Shown here piece by piece: positions 27,142-39,662 of a stretch of 64,000 bases of DNA. The translations under genes were made by a program, and so were the position numbers. Source of the DNA: Hemileia vastatrix (taxonomy: Eukaryota > Basidiomycota > Pucciniomycetes > Pucciniales > Zaghouaniaceae); NCBI GenBank assembly GCA_030280995.1, contig JASXTE010000001.1, forward strand, positions 20,324,106 to 20,388,105, given 5' to 3'. Numbering within the stretch: position 1 is the first letter of the stretch; each line of letters begins with the position of its first letter. Under the pieces are notes generated by a model. The model was not told the origin of the DNA, did no database searches, and worked only from the letters and a program-made list of their open reading frames with translations.

Positions 27142-30100
27142 CTATGAATTTTTCTTTTTATACTTTTTTAGTAGAGTAGGAAGATTTGATATCTACTTCC
27201 CAGGTATCCAAAAATCATATTCAGATTATTTATTCTTGAATCTCAATAAGTATTCTGTACCTTTTTCAGCAGTGACTATTCTGTCATTTAGAATTTTTTC
27301 AATTTCTGCTGTTTCAGTGATTTCATTTGGGGTTTTTTTTGGTCTTCCCCTCCTTTTTGGAAATAAATCACTATTGGATGTGTAAGGTTTCAGAAGAGAT
27401 ATTGGAAAAATAGGATGTTTTCTGTCATATGGAGAATACAAAATAACCTCAACTGCATTATCTCCAATCATTCTTCTGACAACAAATGGACCAACAAATG
27501 GATCTTTCAATGTGTTATTACCTTGTAAGTTGAAGTGGACTGTAGAAATCAACACTTCATCACCCTTTTTAAAAGTGTATTCTTTATGAGATTTGTCCCA
27601 TCTCTTCTTCTCATATTCAAATGATTTTTCAATACATTGTTAAGCATGATTTCTGCATAGTTGTTGCATTTAAAGAAAAGACTTTACACCAGGATGTATA
27701 TCCAATTTAGGTATTTTGTTATTGAGAATTTGGGCAGGAGTATTTGGAACATATCCAAGCCAGAGCTCTAAAGGCTTTCTTTAAGTAGCAGAATGAACAG
27801 TGCTATTATAAGCAAATTCCAACCCAGGAAGTAAGGTAACCCAATCATAAGTGAATCTGTCATTATCTTTAAACTCAAGGCCAAAGGCACAATACCTTCT
27901 AATCATGTCCTCTAAAGTCTGAATCATTGTTTCAGCTAAGCCATCAGTCTGTGGATGATGGGCAGTAGAAAGTTTCAGATCACAACCACAAACATCCATC
28001 AGAGACATCCAAAATTCAGAAGTAAATTTAGGGTCTCTGTCAGCCAGGCTATTCCAGGAGTCCAGTAAATGATATGTAACTTATAAGACCTGAAAGAGGG
28101 GGTAAGAATTTTATTTAATGTATATAAATTAATATTTTATTGCATAATAAAATTATATAAGTATTTTATTACATACAAGTGTTATATTAATTTTATTGGT
28201 TATATAAATTTTTTATATACATTTAAATTTAACATAATATAATATATTCTACAAATAATGGCGCATTTTTTATGTATTTAATAATTATAAATTTATATTT
28301 AATTAATTAAAAACATATAGTATAATTATAAGTGTAAAATTTACTTATGATATAATTAAATTAATTAATTATATTTATATATTAAATATCATTTCTTATA
28401 ATATTAAACAATAAATAATGACACTTCTTTTGACCTATAATTGTGTCAGGAAAAACTAATTAATACTGAATTGAAATAAATTACATATTTGTTGTGTCAG
28501 AATATTTTTTGTTTCACTTAAAAATCCTTAAATCAGACTGTACCATCTGTTTTGAATGATTTTTCTCATAGTTCCTATGTTCCAGGCTTGTTTAGTTATT
28601 CACTATTTTTACTTACTGATTTGGGAAATAATGGCGTGAAAATTGGATTCTTAATTGGGGTTTTTAATTATTTGTTTCATATTTTTCTCTACATTGTTAT
28701 GTTTCACTTACTCTTTGATATACTTGTTTTATTCTATTATAATTATTGTATTTACAAATATAGTGGCGCTTCAGAGGACCCATTGCCTATAAAAGGGCCT
28801 TGGATAATCCCCTGTAGCCTCATCACTTACTATACACTCAACAAATTTAATATACTTTTACATTACGTTTATATTTTTTTATTAGTAATAAAATTCTAAT
28901 TAAAATTCTATATAACAATTTAAAGGTTGCTTTAAGTCTGATGGTAATTAAAAGAGTTTGCCGCGCAGAACCCTTACCTTAAATAATATTATTATTAATA
29001 AAGCCTAAATTTTTGTCATCTCTCAAGTTACTCGCCGTTGTTTTTCTTTTAAATAAATTAAATAATCTATTACACTTTATTTCTTTTATTTTTCCCTTGT
29101 CCTCCTCCTTTTCTCCTCTTTCCCTTACCTTCTTCTAGACGACTGACCAACAGTCTCTGTCAGAGATTATGGCTTTAAGAAAACCAGCAGTATTAAACAT
29201 ATGAGACCACCATAAGAAAGCTAATTCTTTAGTGGAAACATCCTTGTGGGTAGGGATAAATTTACACATTTTTGTGAATCTGTCCACAATAACCCAACAA
29301 GATTTATAACTGTCTTTACCAGAAATAGGTAATCCTGTTACAAAATCCATTTTTATTATCTGCCATGGTGCATCAGGAGGTTCAATATTTTGCATTAATC
29401 CTGCTCTTTTACCAGTTAATATTTTTGATTTTTTGCAAGAATCACAAGACTCAACATATAATTTTGTGTCTTCAGACATATTAACCCACCAAGCAGTGTT
29501 CTTAATTCTGATCATTGTTTTTTCAAGATCAAAATGTACAGCTAATATGTCATCATGACAAATTTTCAAGATGATTTCTCTCTTAGAAGGAGGAATAACA
29601 ATAACATTACTCAACTTTCTCCTATAATATAGATATCCTTCATCAATTGAAAATTTACCTTTTTCCAAAGCCTTCTGGTACTTTGGTGGAAGGGTTTTAA
29701 TTAATGCTTGTATTGAAGCATTTTTTGGATCATTTAATATGGTGCATAACTTTTTCAAGTCAGTGTCCTTATCATATGAATCCAGAATAAGCTGTAATAG
29801 CTCTTCCTCCATATCAACCACATATATCCCATGTATATGAATAATTTCATCCTCAGGATCATAATCAGGATTAGAGTCATTATTTGGTAAAGGTAACCTA
29901 GATAACATATCCACATTTGAGTGAACAATACCAGCCCTATGAATAATTGTCATTCTCTCTCTGTATTCTTGAAGAGCCAACTGCCATCTGAACATATGTC
30001 TGTTTGGTGTTTTCAAGTTTAAAAGGGATTTAACTGCACTGCAGTCAGTGACAAGTTCAAATTTCTGGTCATCTAGGTAATAATGAGGCTTTTATAGAGC

Positions 30101-33100
30101 CAACACTACAGCTAAACATTCTAATTGAGTAGCACCATATTTCAATTCACTATTTCTCAAGGTTCTTGAAATATAACAAAATACTACTTCTGAAACTTTA
30201 TCATTTATCACTTTTTTTTGATTAAGGGCAGCACCAAGACCAATGAAACTGGCATCAGTGTACAAAAAAAATGGTTGATTAAAGTCAGGTAAAGCAAGAA
30301 TTGGTGCTGACATCAAACAGTGTTTCATAGTGTCAAAGGCTCATTGTCTTTCACTATTCCAGAAAAAAGCAACATCCTTTCTAGTTAATTGGGTAAGGGG
30401 TAAGGCTATGACTTGGTAATTTTTAATATACAGTCTATAGCATCCACACATTCCCATAACACTTTGGAGCTCTCTAACTGTAGTAGGAGCCTTCACCTGT
30501 TGTATGGCTGCCACTTTGTTTTGTTCAACACATATCTGTAAGCCTGAAACAACATGACCAAGAACTTTTAAAGAATGGAAACCAAATTTACATTTCTTCA
30601 AAGCAAGTGTCATATTTATTTCATCCATTTTCTGGAATACTTTACACAGTTGGTTAAGATGGTCCTCAAGTGTTTTTGAGAATATAATGATATCATCAAT
30701 ATAAACCATCAGCCATCCTTCAGTTATCTCTTGATGGAATGTGTTATCCATCACTTTTTGGAAAACTGAAGGGGCATTTTTAGGGCCAAAAGGCATCCTA
30801 ATATACTTATAAATACCCATATGAGTAGCAATCATCAGAAAGTTTTGAGAATTTTTCTCAACAGGTACCTGGTGATATCCCTTGTTACCATCCAAACAGC
30901 TGATATATTTAGCACCCTGTAAAGTAGCATGTATAGAGCTAATTCTAGGTAAAGGGTAGATATCATCAACAGTATAAGTATTTAGTGCTCTATAATCACC
31001 ATATAACCTGGCTTTATCTTTCTCATAAGAAATTAGGACAGGTGAGATAACACAATATTTAGGTGTTTCAACTACCTTTTCAATAATATTCATTTTTAAA
31101 AGGGTAGAGATATTGTCTTCAATATCTTTTCTCTTTGTGGGAGAAGCAGGATAAGGCTTCTTCTTTAAACTAGGTGGTATATCAGTTAATGGGCAAGATA
31201 ATGAAAGATTCATTTCCTCTTTAACTAATCCCAGTTCATGTGACCCATGAGCAAAGGCCATAGGAAAAGACTTTATCAAGTTAATGATGGAATCTTTATC
31301 CTCACCAGAAAGTTGTTCTCCAAAAGAGGCATTGTCAATTTCAGAAAAAAGGGCATGCATCTCTTTTGTAGATCTTCCTTTACATTGAACCACAGAATCA
31401 CATTTGTTCAATTCTGGTTTCAATAATTTTTTAGGGGAGTAAATCTTAAATTTTCTCTTCCCATTCATCCCCATTGTGAAACATTGGTTTCGAGGGATCC
31501 AATTTTATGCAATACTTGGTTAAAATATCATTCCCTACAATAAACCAATTGCTTAAGTTATCATTTTTCATGACAAAAAAATCACAAATAGCTCTTACAA
31601 AACCATGGTTATATTTAAAAAACACTGTGGCTTTGTATTTACCAATGGGGGACAAAAAAGAGTCATAACCTCTCCAATTTTCAGAAATGATAGGAATCAG
31701 TTTTGATTTATAGTCTTGATCCACTGAAGCAAGTGCTCTTTCAGAAACTACACATCCTCCAGCTCCAGAATCCAGAACAACTTCAATGCTGGTTCAATTA
31801 ATCAAGACTGGTGCCTTGAGAGGGGAAATAACAATTGAGTTATCCTCAATGTTCTTTATGATCTCAGCATCTTCAACTGTAGATAAAGCATTATTATCAA
31901 TATCAATAGTATTTAAATAATGAATATCCTCTTCCAGCATCAAGATTTCTTGTTGAGATTCATATGAAATATTGCTGGCACAATCACTTGACGTATCATC
32001 CAGTGCTACTGTGTCATCAGTATGCTCCTCTGTGTGTTCTACAAGATTTATCTTCTTTTCACAAACATGGCCTTCCTGCCAAGGCTTGTTGCACTTGAAG
32101 CAAGTGTTTGTTGCATACTTTTTTGGTGCAACAGGGGCAGAAGGTTTACCAACCTTTTCCAGAGTTTTCTGTTGGTAAGTGGAGGGACTCTCCAAAGGGG
32201 TCCTAGGAATGAATCTTCTGGTATCACACTTGTTGTTTAGAAGGATCTCATTGCAAGTATTAATGAAAGAAGAGGGTTCTCTGGAGAACTCAGTCCTAGC
32301 CACTATCAAGTCTCTCAGAGACATTGGTAATTTATAAAGGATCTTGTCCTTCCATAACTCAAACTCCATATTTGGGTACATTGCCCTTAAGATTTTTACA
32401 AGTTTCATTAAAAACTCAATAGTTTTATTAGTAGAAGAGCTATATCTAGTTTCCTCATACTGCCTTTGTTGAGCCATTCTGAACTTGGAGCCACCAAATT
32501 GTGCTTTAATCAATTTTTTCCAATCCTCCCATGAGTAGTTATTCCCATCCAGGAGAATAGATTCATACCACATTAGGGCAACATTAGTAAACAAAGAAAT
32601 TAACTTGGGCACAATTTCCTCATCTGGGAGTATTCTGCAAATAAATTGTTGCCAATCAGAGGAAGAATCACCATCAAATGTTGTATACTGGTCAAGTTTT
32701 GGCCAATTCTTTTTATTTGAAGGAGTCTCCTTAGTACAAGCTTGTTTCTGAGTAAGAAGCAGCTGTAACTTTTTTAGTTGGGAAGTAATCTCATTGTTTA
32801 ATCCCTCTTTTAAAGGTCCTGGTGCATCATTAATTTTTAATGGAAACTCAGGGGTATCAACATGTATTTCTGGTACTAATTTACTTTTAGATGAACTAGC
32901 CACAGGTAACTCTGGAGCATCCTGTACTATTTGTTCCTTCAAAGAAATCTCAGAATACTTTTGATCAATAAACAATGAGTTCAATTTCTCCTCAATGGTT
33001 GTAAGTCTAGTTTTCAATCTTGTAAGACTAGATAAATTCTCATTGATTGTTGCAAAAGATAACTGATTCTTATTTTGAAAAGATGAAAAATGGTCATTCA

Positions 33101-33653
33101 ATCTTTTCAGATTTATCTTATCTATCTCCACCTCCTGGAAACAGGCAGATATAATATATTTCAGTTTAGACAAATCATTTTTTATATTTTGCCATAAAGC
33201 AACTTTCTTTTCATGGGTTGCTTTGTAATGAGACAATTTATCAGAGACTCTCTGTGATTCACTTCTTAATGCTTGATAACCCTGATCAGTTAACAAAATA
33301 TTATATCTCTGAGTCAATTACATGTTGTTCATTATATGGTTTTGTTTGGCAATAATATCTCTCAAGTACTCATCATTAATCTTTGCTACATCTGGAGTGT
33401 TTCTCAATAAGGATACTGAGTAAATTTACAGACTCTCATAGATCTCAGGGTCAAGAGTTTCATCAATTACAGCCATATCAGGGTTAATCATTGAGGTAGC
33501 AAGTAAAATTAATGGATTAGATACATGAGTTGTTTGTCTACTGCTCCTAGCCTCTACTGGTCTCAAGGTTTCTTCTTTCCTCTCAGATTTACCTGAAAGA
33601 ACAGAATCAACTACAAGAAATGGCACTTGAGAATCAATAGAGGGGCGTACCAG
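27142..33653 (-). pseudogene. Element B gag-pol (ORF2), broken
   Basis: Collinear with ORF2 of A but clearly another subfamily. A long intact stretch (33317-31794, 507 codons) covers the coiled coil, a capsid-like region (WPKLDQYTTFDGDSS near 32700) and the zinc knuckle CFKCNKPWQEGHVC (near 32080). Protease DSGAGG near 31770, RT with YIDD near 30695, RNase H LYTDAS near 30260, integrase 29560-27780 (interrupted by the solo LTR between SDRD and the HHP...E block) and chromodomain near 27290-27160. The position that is ATG in the other copies reads CTG here (33653), so even the start appears lost. Stops or frameshifts occur near 33420, 33315, 31795, 31450, 30335, 30090, 27780 and 27226. Confidence 0.85.
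28038..29152 (+). repeat. Solo type I LTR inside element B integrase
   Basis: 1115 bp, TGTCAGCCAGGC...GACCAACA, with type I features (GCGCTTCAGAGGACC, CTATAAAAGGGCC near 28785) and the 5-bp duplication GTCTC on both sides (28033-28037 and 29153-29157). No internal region is present, so it is the product of LTR-LTR recombination after a separate type I insertion. It splits the integrase right after the SDRD motif. The 115-codon frame within it (28552-28899) is chance. Confidence 0.9.
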
Positions 33654-33688
33654 GGTTTGCTGGGTATGACCATATTGGGCTTTCTTCT

Positions 33689-34261
33689 TTATTTTCCTCC
33701 TTGATAGGGGTGAGGAGGTGTGGGGTTGACCTGGTTGGGTCTTGACGGACCTGCCTGAGGTAACTGATGCTGATTTTGAGACAGGTAGTCCCACTGAGTG
33801 TATAACCAGTCCCACTGCCACTTGGACACATCCACATTTTCTTGGGACTGGGGAGCCAATTGTTGTTGATCCCTGGGAGGAAGAGGTTTCCTCTTCTCTT
33901 GAAGAAAGGTATCTATCTTTCTCACCTTTTCTTCCAGAGCATCTACCCTTGCTTTAGTATCAAGTTTTCTGTCCTTAGCTCCTTTATGTGAGTTGACAGA
34001 TTTTTTACCTGTTGAGGCAATGGCATCTTTTTTATCCTGAAGCCTTTTGGAAGTTCTTCTGGTGGGTTTACCACAGGCTTCTGATCATGAGTTGTGTCTA
34101 CTAGGATTTCCACTTCTTCCATCTCTACATCCTGTTTGGGGCAAGGATTTATTAATCTGAGAAATTCTTCTTGTTAAAGGAGAACTTACAGAAGTAGGCT
34201 CATCATAATCAATCAAGTCTAGTTCCTCTTCACGTGCAGCAAAACCACTTTGGTCAGTCAT
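33689..34261 (-). pseudogene. Element B ORF1 (spliced), slightly broken
   Basis: Exon 1 34261-34190 (24 codons, MTDQSGF...). Intron 34189-34132 (58 nt, GTAAGT...AACAG). Exon 2 begins DVEMEEVEI and contains LPKGFRIKKMPLPQQ and a helix like that of A. A one-base loss near 33950 shifts the frame; beyond it the words WQWDWL, GPSRP and PPHPYQ line up with WKWDYL, GPSRT and PPHPYQ of A. It stops at TAA 33689-33691. This subfamily-to-subfamily match is the best evidence that the spliced frame is the coding one. Confidence 0.7.
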
Positions 34262-35351
34262 TTTAAGATTTAACTGAAATGAAGAAAAAAGACAATAAGA
34301 TGAATTAGTCTTTATTTTAAATTTTTATTTAACAGAAATAAAATAATAATAATAATAATAAAATCTTTTTAGGATAAAAATCAACTAAATAAAATTAATT
34401 TATTATTTCAAAAAAATAATTTAAAACCAGGATTATAATATAATCAACTGAAGAAATAAATTAAAATTTTTTATTAATAATTTTAATTAATTATTTTCAG
34501 GATTTAAATCAACTAATTTATTACCAGGACTTAATGTCAACTGAAGTAATTAAATATGAATTTTTATTAATTAAAAATTTTTTTATTAAACTGATCACTT
34601 AACTTTCAGGACTTAATGTCAACTGAAGTAATTAAATATGAATTTTTATTTAAAAATTTTTATTAAACTGATTACTTAACTACCAGGACTTAATGTCAAC
34701 TGAAGTAATTAAATATGAATTTTTATTAATAATAAAAAACATTTTTATTGAACTGATCACTTAACTACCAGGACTTAATGTCAACTGAAGTAATTAAATA
34801 TGAATTTTTATTAAAAAAAAAATTATTGTCAGGACAATTTGTCAACTGGAACAAATAAAATTTAAATTAATAAGGACAAAAATGTAAAATGAAAATTGTA
34901 ATAATTAATATTAAAATATAATTATTTATTACTTCTGGGACTAAGAACACTATTTCTCTATTATTTTCAACCAGGAAAAATAAAAAAATTATAATAATAA
35001 AAAATTAAATCCAAATTAACAGACACCTCCCCCTGTAAATTGAGCAAATTAATGCCACTTACAGAGTGCTAAGTAAAAGGAAAATACGTAGCAAATGAAA
35101 AGTGCAAAGTAACCCACATATAGTAATATCAATAATTACCACGATATATACAACATTTAGTCAATATATGAACCTAATTTTTGGAGCACGGCTCGATTCC
35201 CGTTTTCAGCAAAAAAATTTTGTCACTTGACGTATGACGTTTGTTGTTTTTGTCGCTCTCTCGTCCTTAAATGTACTCAAATGCCGATGGTCCCTTCGAT
35301 TTAAGCCCTCAAATCACAATGTGCGGTCGATAATTTGCGAAGGCCTCCAAT
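34262..35351 (-). other. Leader of element B with primer-binding site
   Basis: On the minus strand the LTR end TTGACA is followed by AT and then TGGAGGCCTTCGC (35349 downward), the same primer-binding core as in type I. Then comes a GC-richer stretch, with GGAATCGAGCC near 35188, followed by low-complexity sequence and the repeat block described separately. No gene. Confidence 0.65.
34360..34985 (-). repeat. Leader repeats of element B
   Basis: On the minus strand, repeated units TTCAGTTGACATTAAGTCCTG. Four long near-identical units are spaced about 77-85 bp (CAGGAC at 34526, 34607, 34684 and 34769 on the plus strand) with several shorter degenerate ones around them (near 34366, 34430, 34497, 34828 and 34970). 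The same CAGTTGA...TCCTG core occurs in the element F leader. It is not a CRISPR array: units are degenerate and spacers are low-complexity A+T. Confidence 0.7.
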
Positions 35352-36143
35352 TGTCAAGGTCTACTTTTGGGTCTAGAAGATTGGTTTGAGGTTTTTAAGA
35401 GGGTTTTAAGGGTTTAATGGTCTCTCAACAAAAGGGTACGTAATTTTAAATCAATGTGATTGTTTTACTCAAATATAAGAGGTAGTTTTAAAATATTAGT
35501 ATAAATTTTAGATTAGAATTACGCTGTTGTAAACACTAAAGTTATAAAATATAGAAATAAGTGTTTGTATTGTAACTGTAATAATAAAGTAAGTGATGAA
35601 TGAATTTTCTGAAAAGCACAAAGTAAGAGGCCTTTTATAGGCAAAACATGAGGGAATAAAATGTACGGTATTTACACCATATACTGTAAGAATGTGAGAA
35701 AAAGAATGACTAGAAGGAGTACATATATGACATAAGAAATAAATAAACTGGTACATCAACAAGGGCATCAAATTTATTAGCAATAAAGTTTGAATTCCTT
35801 GGACTGTCCCAATTAATTACACAATAATTAATTAATTATATTACTTTCACAGGATTCCAGAGCTCTCACTGAGGTAATATAATTGTTTTAAAGTTTTTTT
35901 ATTATAATTTTATTATTAAATTTTATTCCCATTGACTTATACTATTGAGCACGGTGTTAGGCAGTAAAATTGTAGGGGACATTTTATTTACACTAATTAA
36001 TTATACTACTTATTGTACTTAACTAGTTAATTGTAAGTAATACTTAAGTAGATAATTAATTATTAGTAAGAAGAAGGGGCGTGGCTTCAACTCAGTAAAA
36101 TAATCAATTATTTTACCGGTTAAGTCTAGTAGCCTGGCTGACA
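35352..36143 (-). repeat. 5' LTR of element B
   Basis: 792 bp; boundaries TGTCAGCCAGGC (36143, minus) and GACCTTGACA (35352). The TATA-like TATAAAAGGCC lies near 35630-35640 on the minus strand. About 2.5% divergence from the other copy by eye. Confidence 0.88.
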
Positions 36144-36148
36144 CTTAC

Positions 36149-38008
36149 CATCCTCCAACTTTTCATTTATACAAGGGAAGTAGAAAAAATAAGGCCCAGG
36201 CCCAGGGGAATTTGCCTCCCTTTCCATGGTAAGTATTCTTTTTGATAAGCATGTTGGCATGTACAACACTAAGTCTTCTTCATCAGGTGATATTGTTGAG
36301 ATTAGTGACAGAAATTTTAAAGCTATTCAAAAAAAACTCCTGTTATTAGTAGCCAAAATGATGTAATTAATAGATTTTTATTTGATGAGCCTTTACCTTT
36401 AACTTCAACTTCTTTAGTTAATACTTCTCTTTCATATAAAAATGATTCTGTTTCCCTTAAAACTTATGTCTTTCTTGAGAAAATTTCTGAAGAAATATTG
36501 AATTATTCACCTGGTTTTAGTGTTATGGAAGACAAAGTTTTCAGAGACTTAATGAAGCATGAAAATGACAGATTAAATAATTTGCATTTACATTTTAAAG
36601 TGAGTACTTCAGTACAAGATACAGCATATTTTAAATTCAAAGACACCTTGAATAATGTACTTTCTCAACAGAAACAAAAAATAAATGATCAAAAGGAACT
36701 TTCTGATAAAAATCAACATCTGCACAAAGTTATTAGTGAATTAAAACCCCTTATAGATGAAAATAATTAATTAAATATGACAATAATTAATTACACAGTG
36801 AATTAAGAAAATTGAAAACTTAATTCTAGGCTTTGAGTAATAAATTCTCAGTTTATGAAGAGAGAAATTTTTGATCTCTTTCCAAAATTAATGATTAACT
36901 TTCTAATATTTCAAGGTCAAGAAGAAATTTGTCTAATCTGGAGGAAAAATTTTCTACTTTACTAGTTATTACTGATTGACATTATGGAGTGTTAAAAAAT
37001 ACTTCCCATAACTCTAATAGAAATAAAGGTAGAAACTCTGAACAATGTAGCTCTTCTCTTCCTTTTAATGTGGCCATTAAACAATCTGATAATGCATCTA
37101 TGAAATATTTTGTGACCAGCAAAAAATATTTTGATATTAAGAATGAGACAGCTACCTCTGTGAATAATGAAATTTATGAACACATTTCCAGGATTCAGGA
37201 GCTGATTAAAATAAATAATTCCAACCACATTGTTGACCTTCCTAGTAGCCATGAAAATTGGCCTACACTTTATCATTATCCAACCTTTGATGGAAATTCT
37301 TCATCTGACTGGAAGCATTTTATTCAAAGAATTGATAATTTAATATATTCTTATAAATTTTCAGATGAAGAAATATTTTCTTTGAATGAGTGGAAAAAAT
37401 TTGTTGAAAATCAATTTGGTAGTTAAAAATTCAGGTTAGCACAGCAGTGATTATATGAGAATGCTAAATATATATCCTCCTCTACTTAAAATCCTATTGT
37501 TTTCCTCATGAAAGTCATAAAAATTATTAGAGCTATGGATGAAAAAATAAATTATGATATTTGGAGAGACAATTATTTATAAATTACCAACTTATGTCAG
37601 AGATTTAATTGTAGCTAGGATGGAGAATGTAGAAAAAAAATTCTTCTTTTATTAATATCTTTAATGAGGTACTGCTCAAACACAGATATGAACAAAGGAA
37701 TTATCCCTTAAAACCTTACCATGGTCAGCTAAAATCTTCATCAAAACTCCCAAAAAAACTTAGTAAAACCTCTTCCCCAGATGCACCAAAGAAATATTCA
37801 ACAAAGACTTGTTTTGAATGTAACTAATCATGACAGAAAGGAAATTTTATGACAAGAAAATTCATCTTGTTGCACAAACTGAGGAAACTGAAAATACTAC
37901 AGTTGACCTTAATGATTCCTCCAGTGAGTGTGATAGCAATACCTCTTATGAAAATGATTCTTCAAAGAAGTTCTAATGTTGGAACAAGATATTCAATATT
38001 TAGATAAT
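36149..38008 (+). pseudogene. Element C end of ORF1 and gag part of ORF2
   Basis: Begins with the proline-rich end of ORF1, which closes at the overlapping CCATGGTAA (ATG 36226, TAA 36230). Gag then follows: an open coiled-coil stretch (36498-36770) and a capsid-like stretch (36989-37426, with WPTLYHYPTFDGNSSSDW). About 90 bp between DEEI and the NEWKKF word are missing compared with A, so the MWYE block is gone. The zinc knuckle (near 37810) has lost cysteines. Many stops. It ends at GATAAT, where the Harbinger-like element is inserted. Confidence 0.8.
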
Positions 38009-38107
38009 AGGGGGTTTCAGTTCTAGAAAATTGGCACTTAAAAATCTGCCCTTATCTAAGTTCAGATTTATGAAACACAGTAGCCCCAACACTTGTAGAT
38101 TTCAAAA

Positions 38108-38130
38108 GTGAAATAAGTCACTTATTTCAC
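38108..38130. repeat. Subterminal palindrome, left end of Harbinger-like element
   Basis: Perfect 23-nt palindrome with arms GTGAAATAAGT and ACTTATTTCAC around one base, about 100 bp inside the left end. A related near-palindrome with the core AAATAAGTGACTT lies at 43692-43717, about 90-110 bp inside the right end. Its paired position suggests a binding site for the transposase or the SANT-like protein (inference). Confidence 0.5.
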
Positions 38131-38331
38131 TCAAATCTACAATTTCTCAACCAAAAGTCCTGGTTTCACCATTCCGCACATCTCACTGATTTTTCAGCAT
38201 CATCTCATTCATATGCAGCACTTGGCAGAATAACACTTCATATCTCTTACCATCATGCATCATCTTCATCTTTCTACCATATAAGAGTCATGCCTTCCTC
38301 AATCTCAAATCGTGATAAGCTACATCAAGCA

Positions 38332-39638
38332 ATGACTTTCATAGCTCTTGATCTGCTCTTGGACTCTGATTGAAAATCTGATTCTGACCTTGAAGAAGAT
38401 TTTCCTTTTTTATCTAAAATGACCACAAAACTTTACCTTCTTCCTAGAAAGCCTCAAGTACTTCTTAACCCCAAGTAGACTATCCAAATACTTCTAAACC
38501 TATCCATACCCATTTTCAGATAGCTTTTCAGGAATTCTCAGGAATTTTTCCTTAAATTGCTTCATTTTATTGAGGATCACCCCATGTCTCAAAATAATTC
38601 TCAAAAGCCACAACATGATCCATCAATTCAATTGGCCATCACACTATGTCTTTTGGGTTCCAATGGTAATGGAGCTGCCTAGGAACATTTGGAAAATGTC
38701 TATGACTTAGGCTATGGTTCTGTTAACACTTATACAAAAATTTGCATCACTTCTATCAAATTGTTGGAATCTCAACTTCTCTCCTGGGCGACAAAAGAAG
38801 AGCAAATTGAATCATCTCAGGTTATGCAAGCAGAGGGATTCCCAGGTTGTATAGGTTTTGTTGATGGTACTACTATTCCTTTGAGTGAGAAACATGCTCA
38901 TGGTGGAAAAAATTATTTTGACCATAAAAAGAGGTAGCTGTTTTTAATTCTTTACTTTCCTTTTCATACCAACACAAGCAACTATATTTTCTCTATAGAT
39001 ATTCAGTTTCTTTTCAGCTTATTTGTGATGTCAACAAAAAATTTATTTCTTTCTTTGCTGGCTATCCTGGATCATTTCATGATTCCTACCTCTTTCAAAG
39101 AATGCAAATCTCAAAAGAGCGTGAATTTTTTTTTGATGAAGATCAGTATCTTCTGGCTAATTCAACTTATGTGAATGGAAAATATGTATTTCCAGCATTT
39201 CTTGGAGGAGCTTCAGAAGACAGTCAAAATGACAAGTTCAAAAATCATTTGGCAAAGTCAAGAGTCCATATTGAACATTCTATTGGAATATTGAAAGGTC
39301 ATTTTTCCAGTTTAAGGTAATTAAGAAGTACTTTTAGAAATATTTTTAAAATGAAGGCTTTCATCAATTGGATTCTGTGTTGCACCATAATTCATAAACT
39401 ACTTGCTAACCTCAAAGATAAATGGTTAGAGTTGTATGTAGATGAAGAAGTTGAAACACCTAAAACTATATCCAACACTACAACCTCTCAAACCATTAGC
39501 ATAAGGCAAAAATTCTTTCAATCACACTATCACATTGGGAGTATTAGCTATGATTTATTCTTAAGCTTTTTTCTTATCTTTATACTTTTTAATCACATTA
39601 TAATTTCTAAAAATTATTTTGTAAATATACTTTTCTAA
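38332..39638 (+). pseudogene. Harbinger-type DDE transposase (DDE_4 family), decayed
   Basis: One frame with a GT-AG intron (38934-38998, 65 nt) that rejoins as DHKK-R-YSVSFQL. Visible blocks are LGSNGNGAA (near 38655), GFPGCIGFVDGTTIPL with the first catalytic D (near 38872), AGYPGSFHDS with the second D (near 39080), and SRVHIEHSIGILKG with the third acidic residue E (near 39275), then the C-terminal WILCC..IHKLLAN. These match the order of the Harbinger DDE nuclease domain and the form common in rust genomes. In-frame stops at 38371, 38476, 38521, 38680 and 39318 mean no full protein is made. The start at 38332 is the first ATG in frame. It would cut and insert the element at AAT-like sites. 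Confidence 0.82.
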
Positions 39639-39662
39639 TAATTTACATGCTTTTTGGTAAAT

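Larger units (their letters stand above)
26318..36143 (-). mobile_element. Element B: full-length type II chromovirus
   Basis: Minus-strand element with two LTRs (35352-36143 is the 5' one, 26318-27108 the 3' one) and the 5-bp duplication CTTAC (26313-26317 and 36144-36148), inserted in ORF1 of element C. The LTRs differ at about 20 positions by eye (about 2.5%). It has ORF1, ORF2, leader repeats and a primer-binding site, but ORF2 is broken by stops and frameshifts, and a type I solo LTR sits in the integrase. Confidence 0.92.

Noticed and set aside
28552..28899. 115-codon frame in the solo LTR
   Set aside because: Crosses the conserved TATA region of the LTR and is hydrophobic low-complexity by translation; not kept in sister LTRs.
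34490..34860. CRISPR-like array
   Set aside because: Repeat units are degenerate, spacers are A+T low-complexity, no cas genes, and the context is the leader of a eukaryotic retrotransposon.
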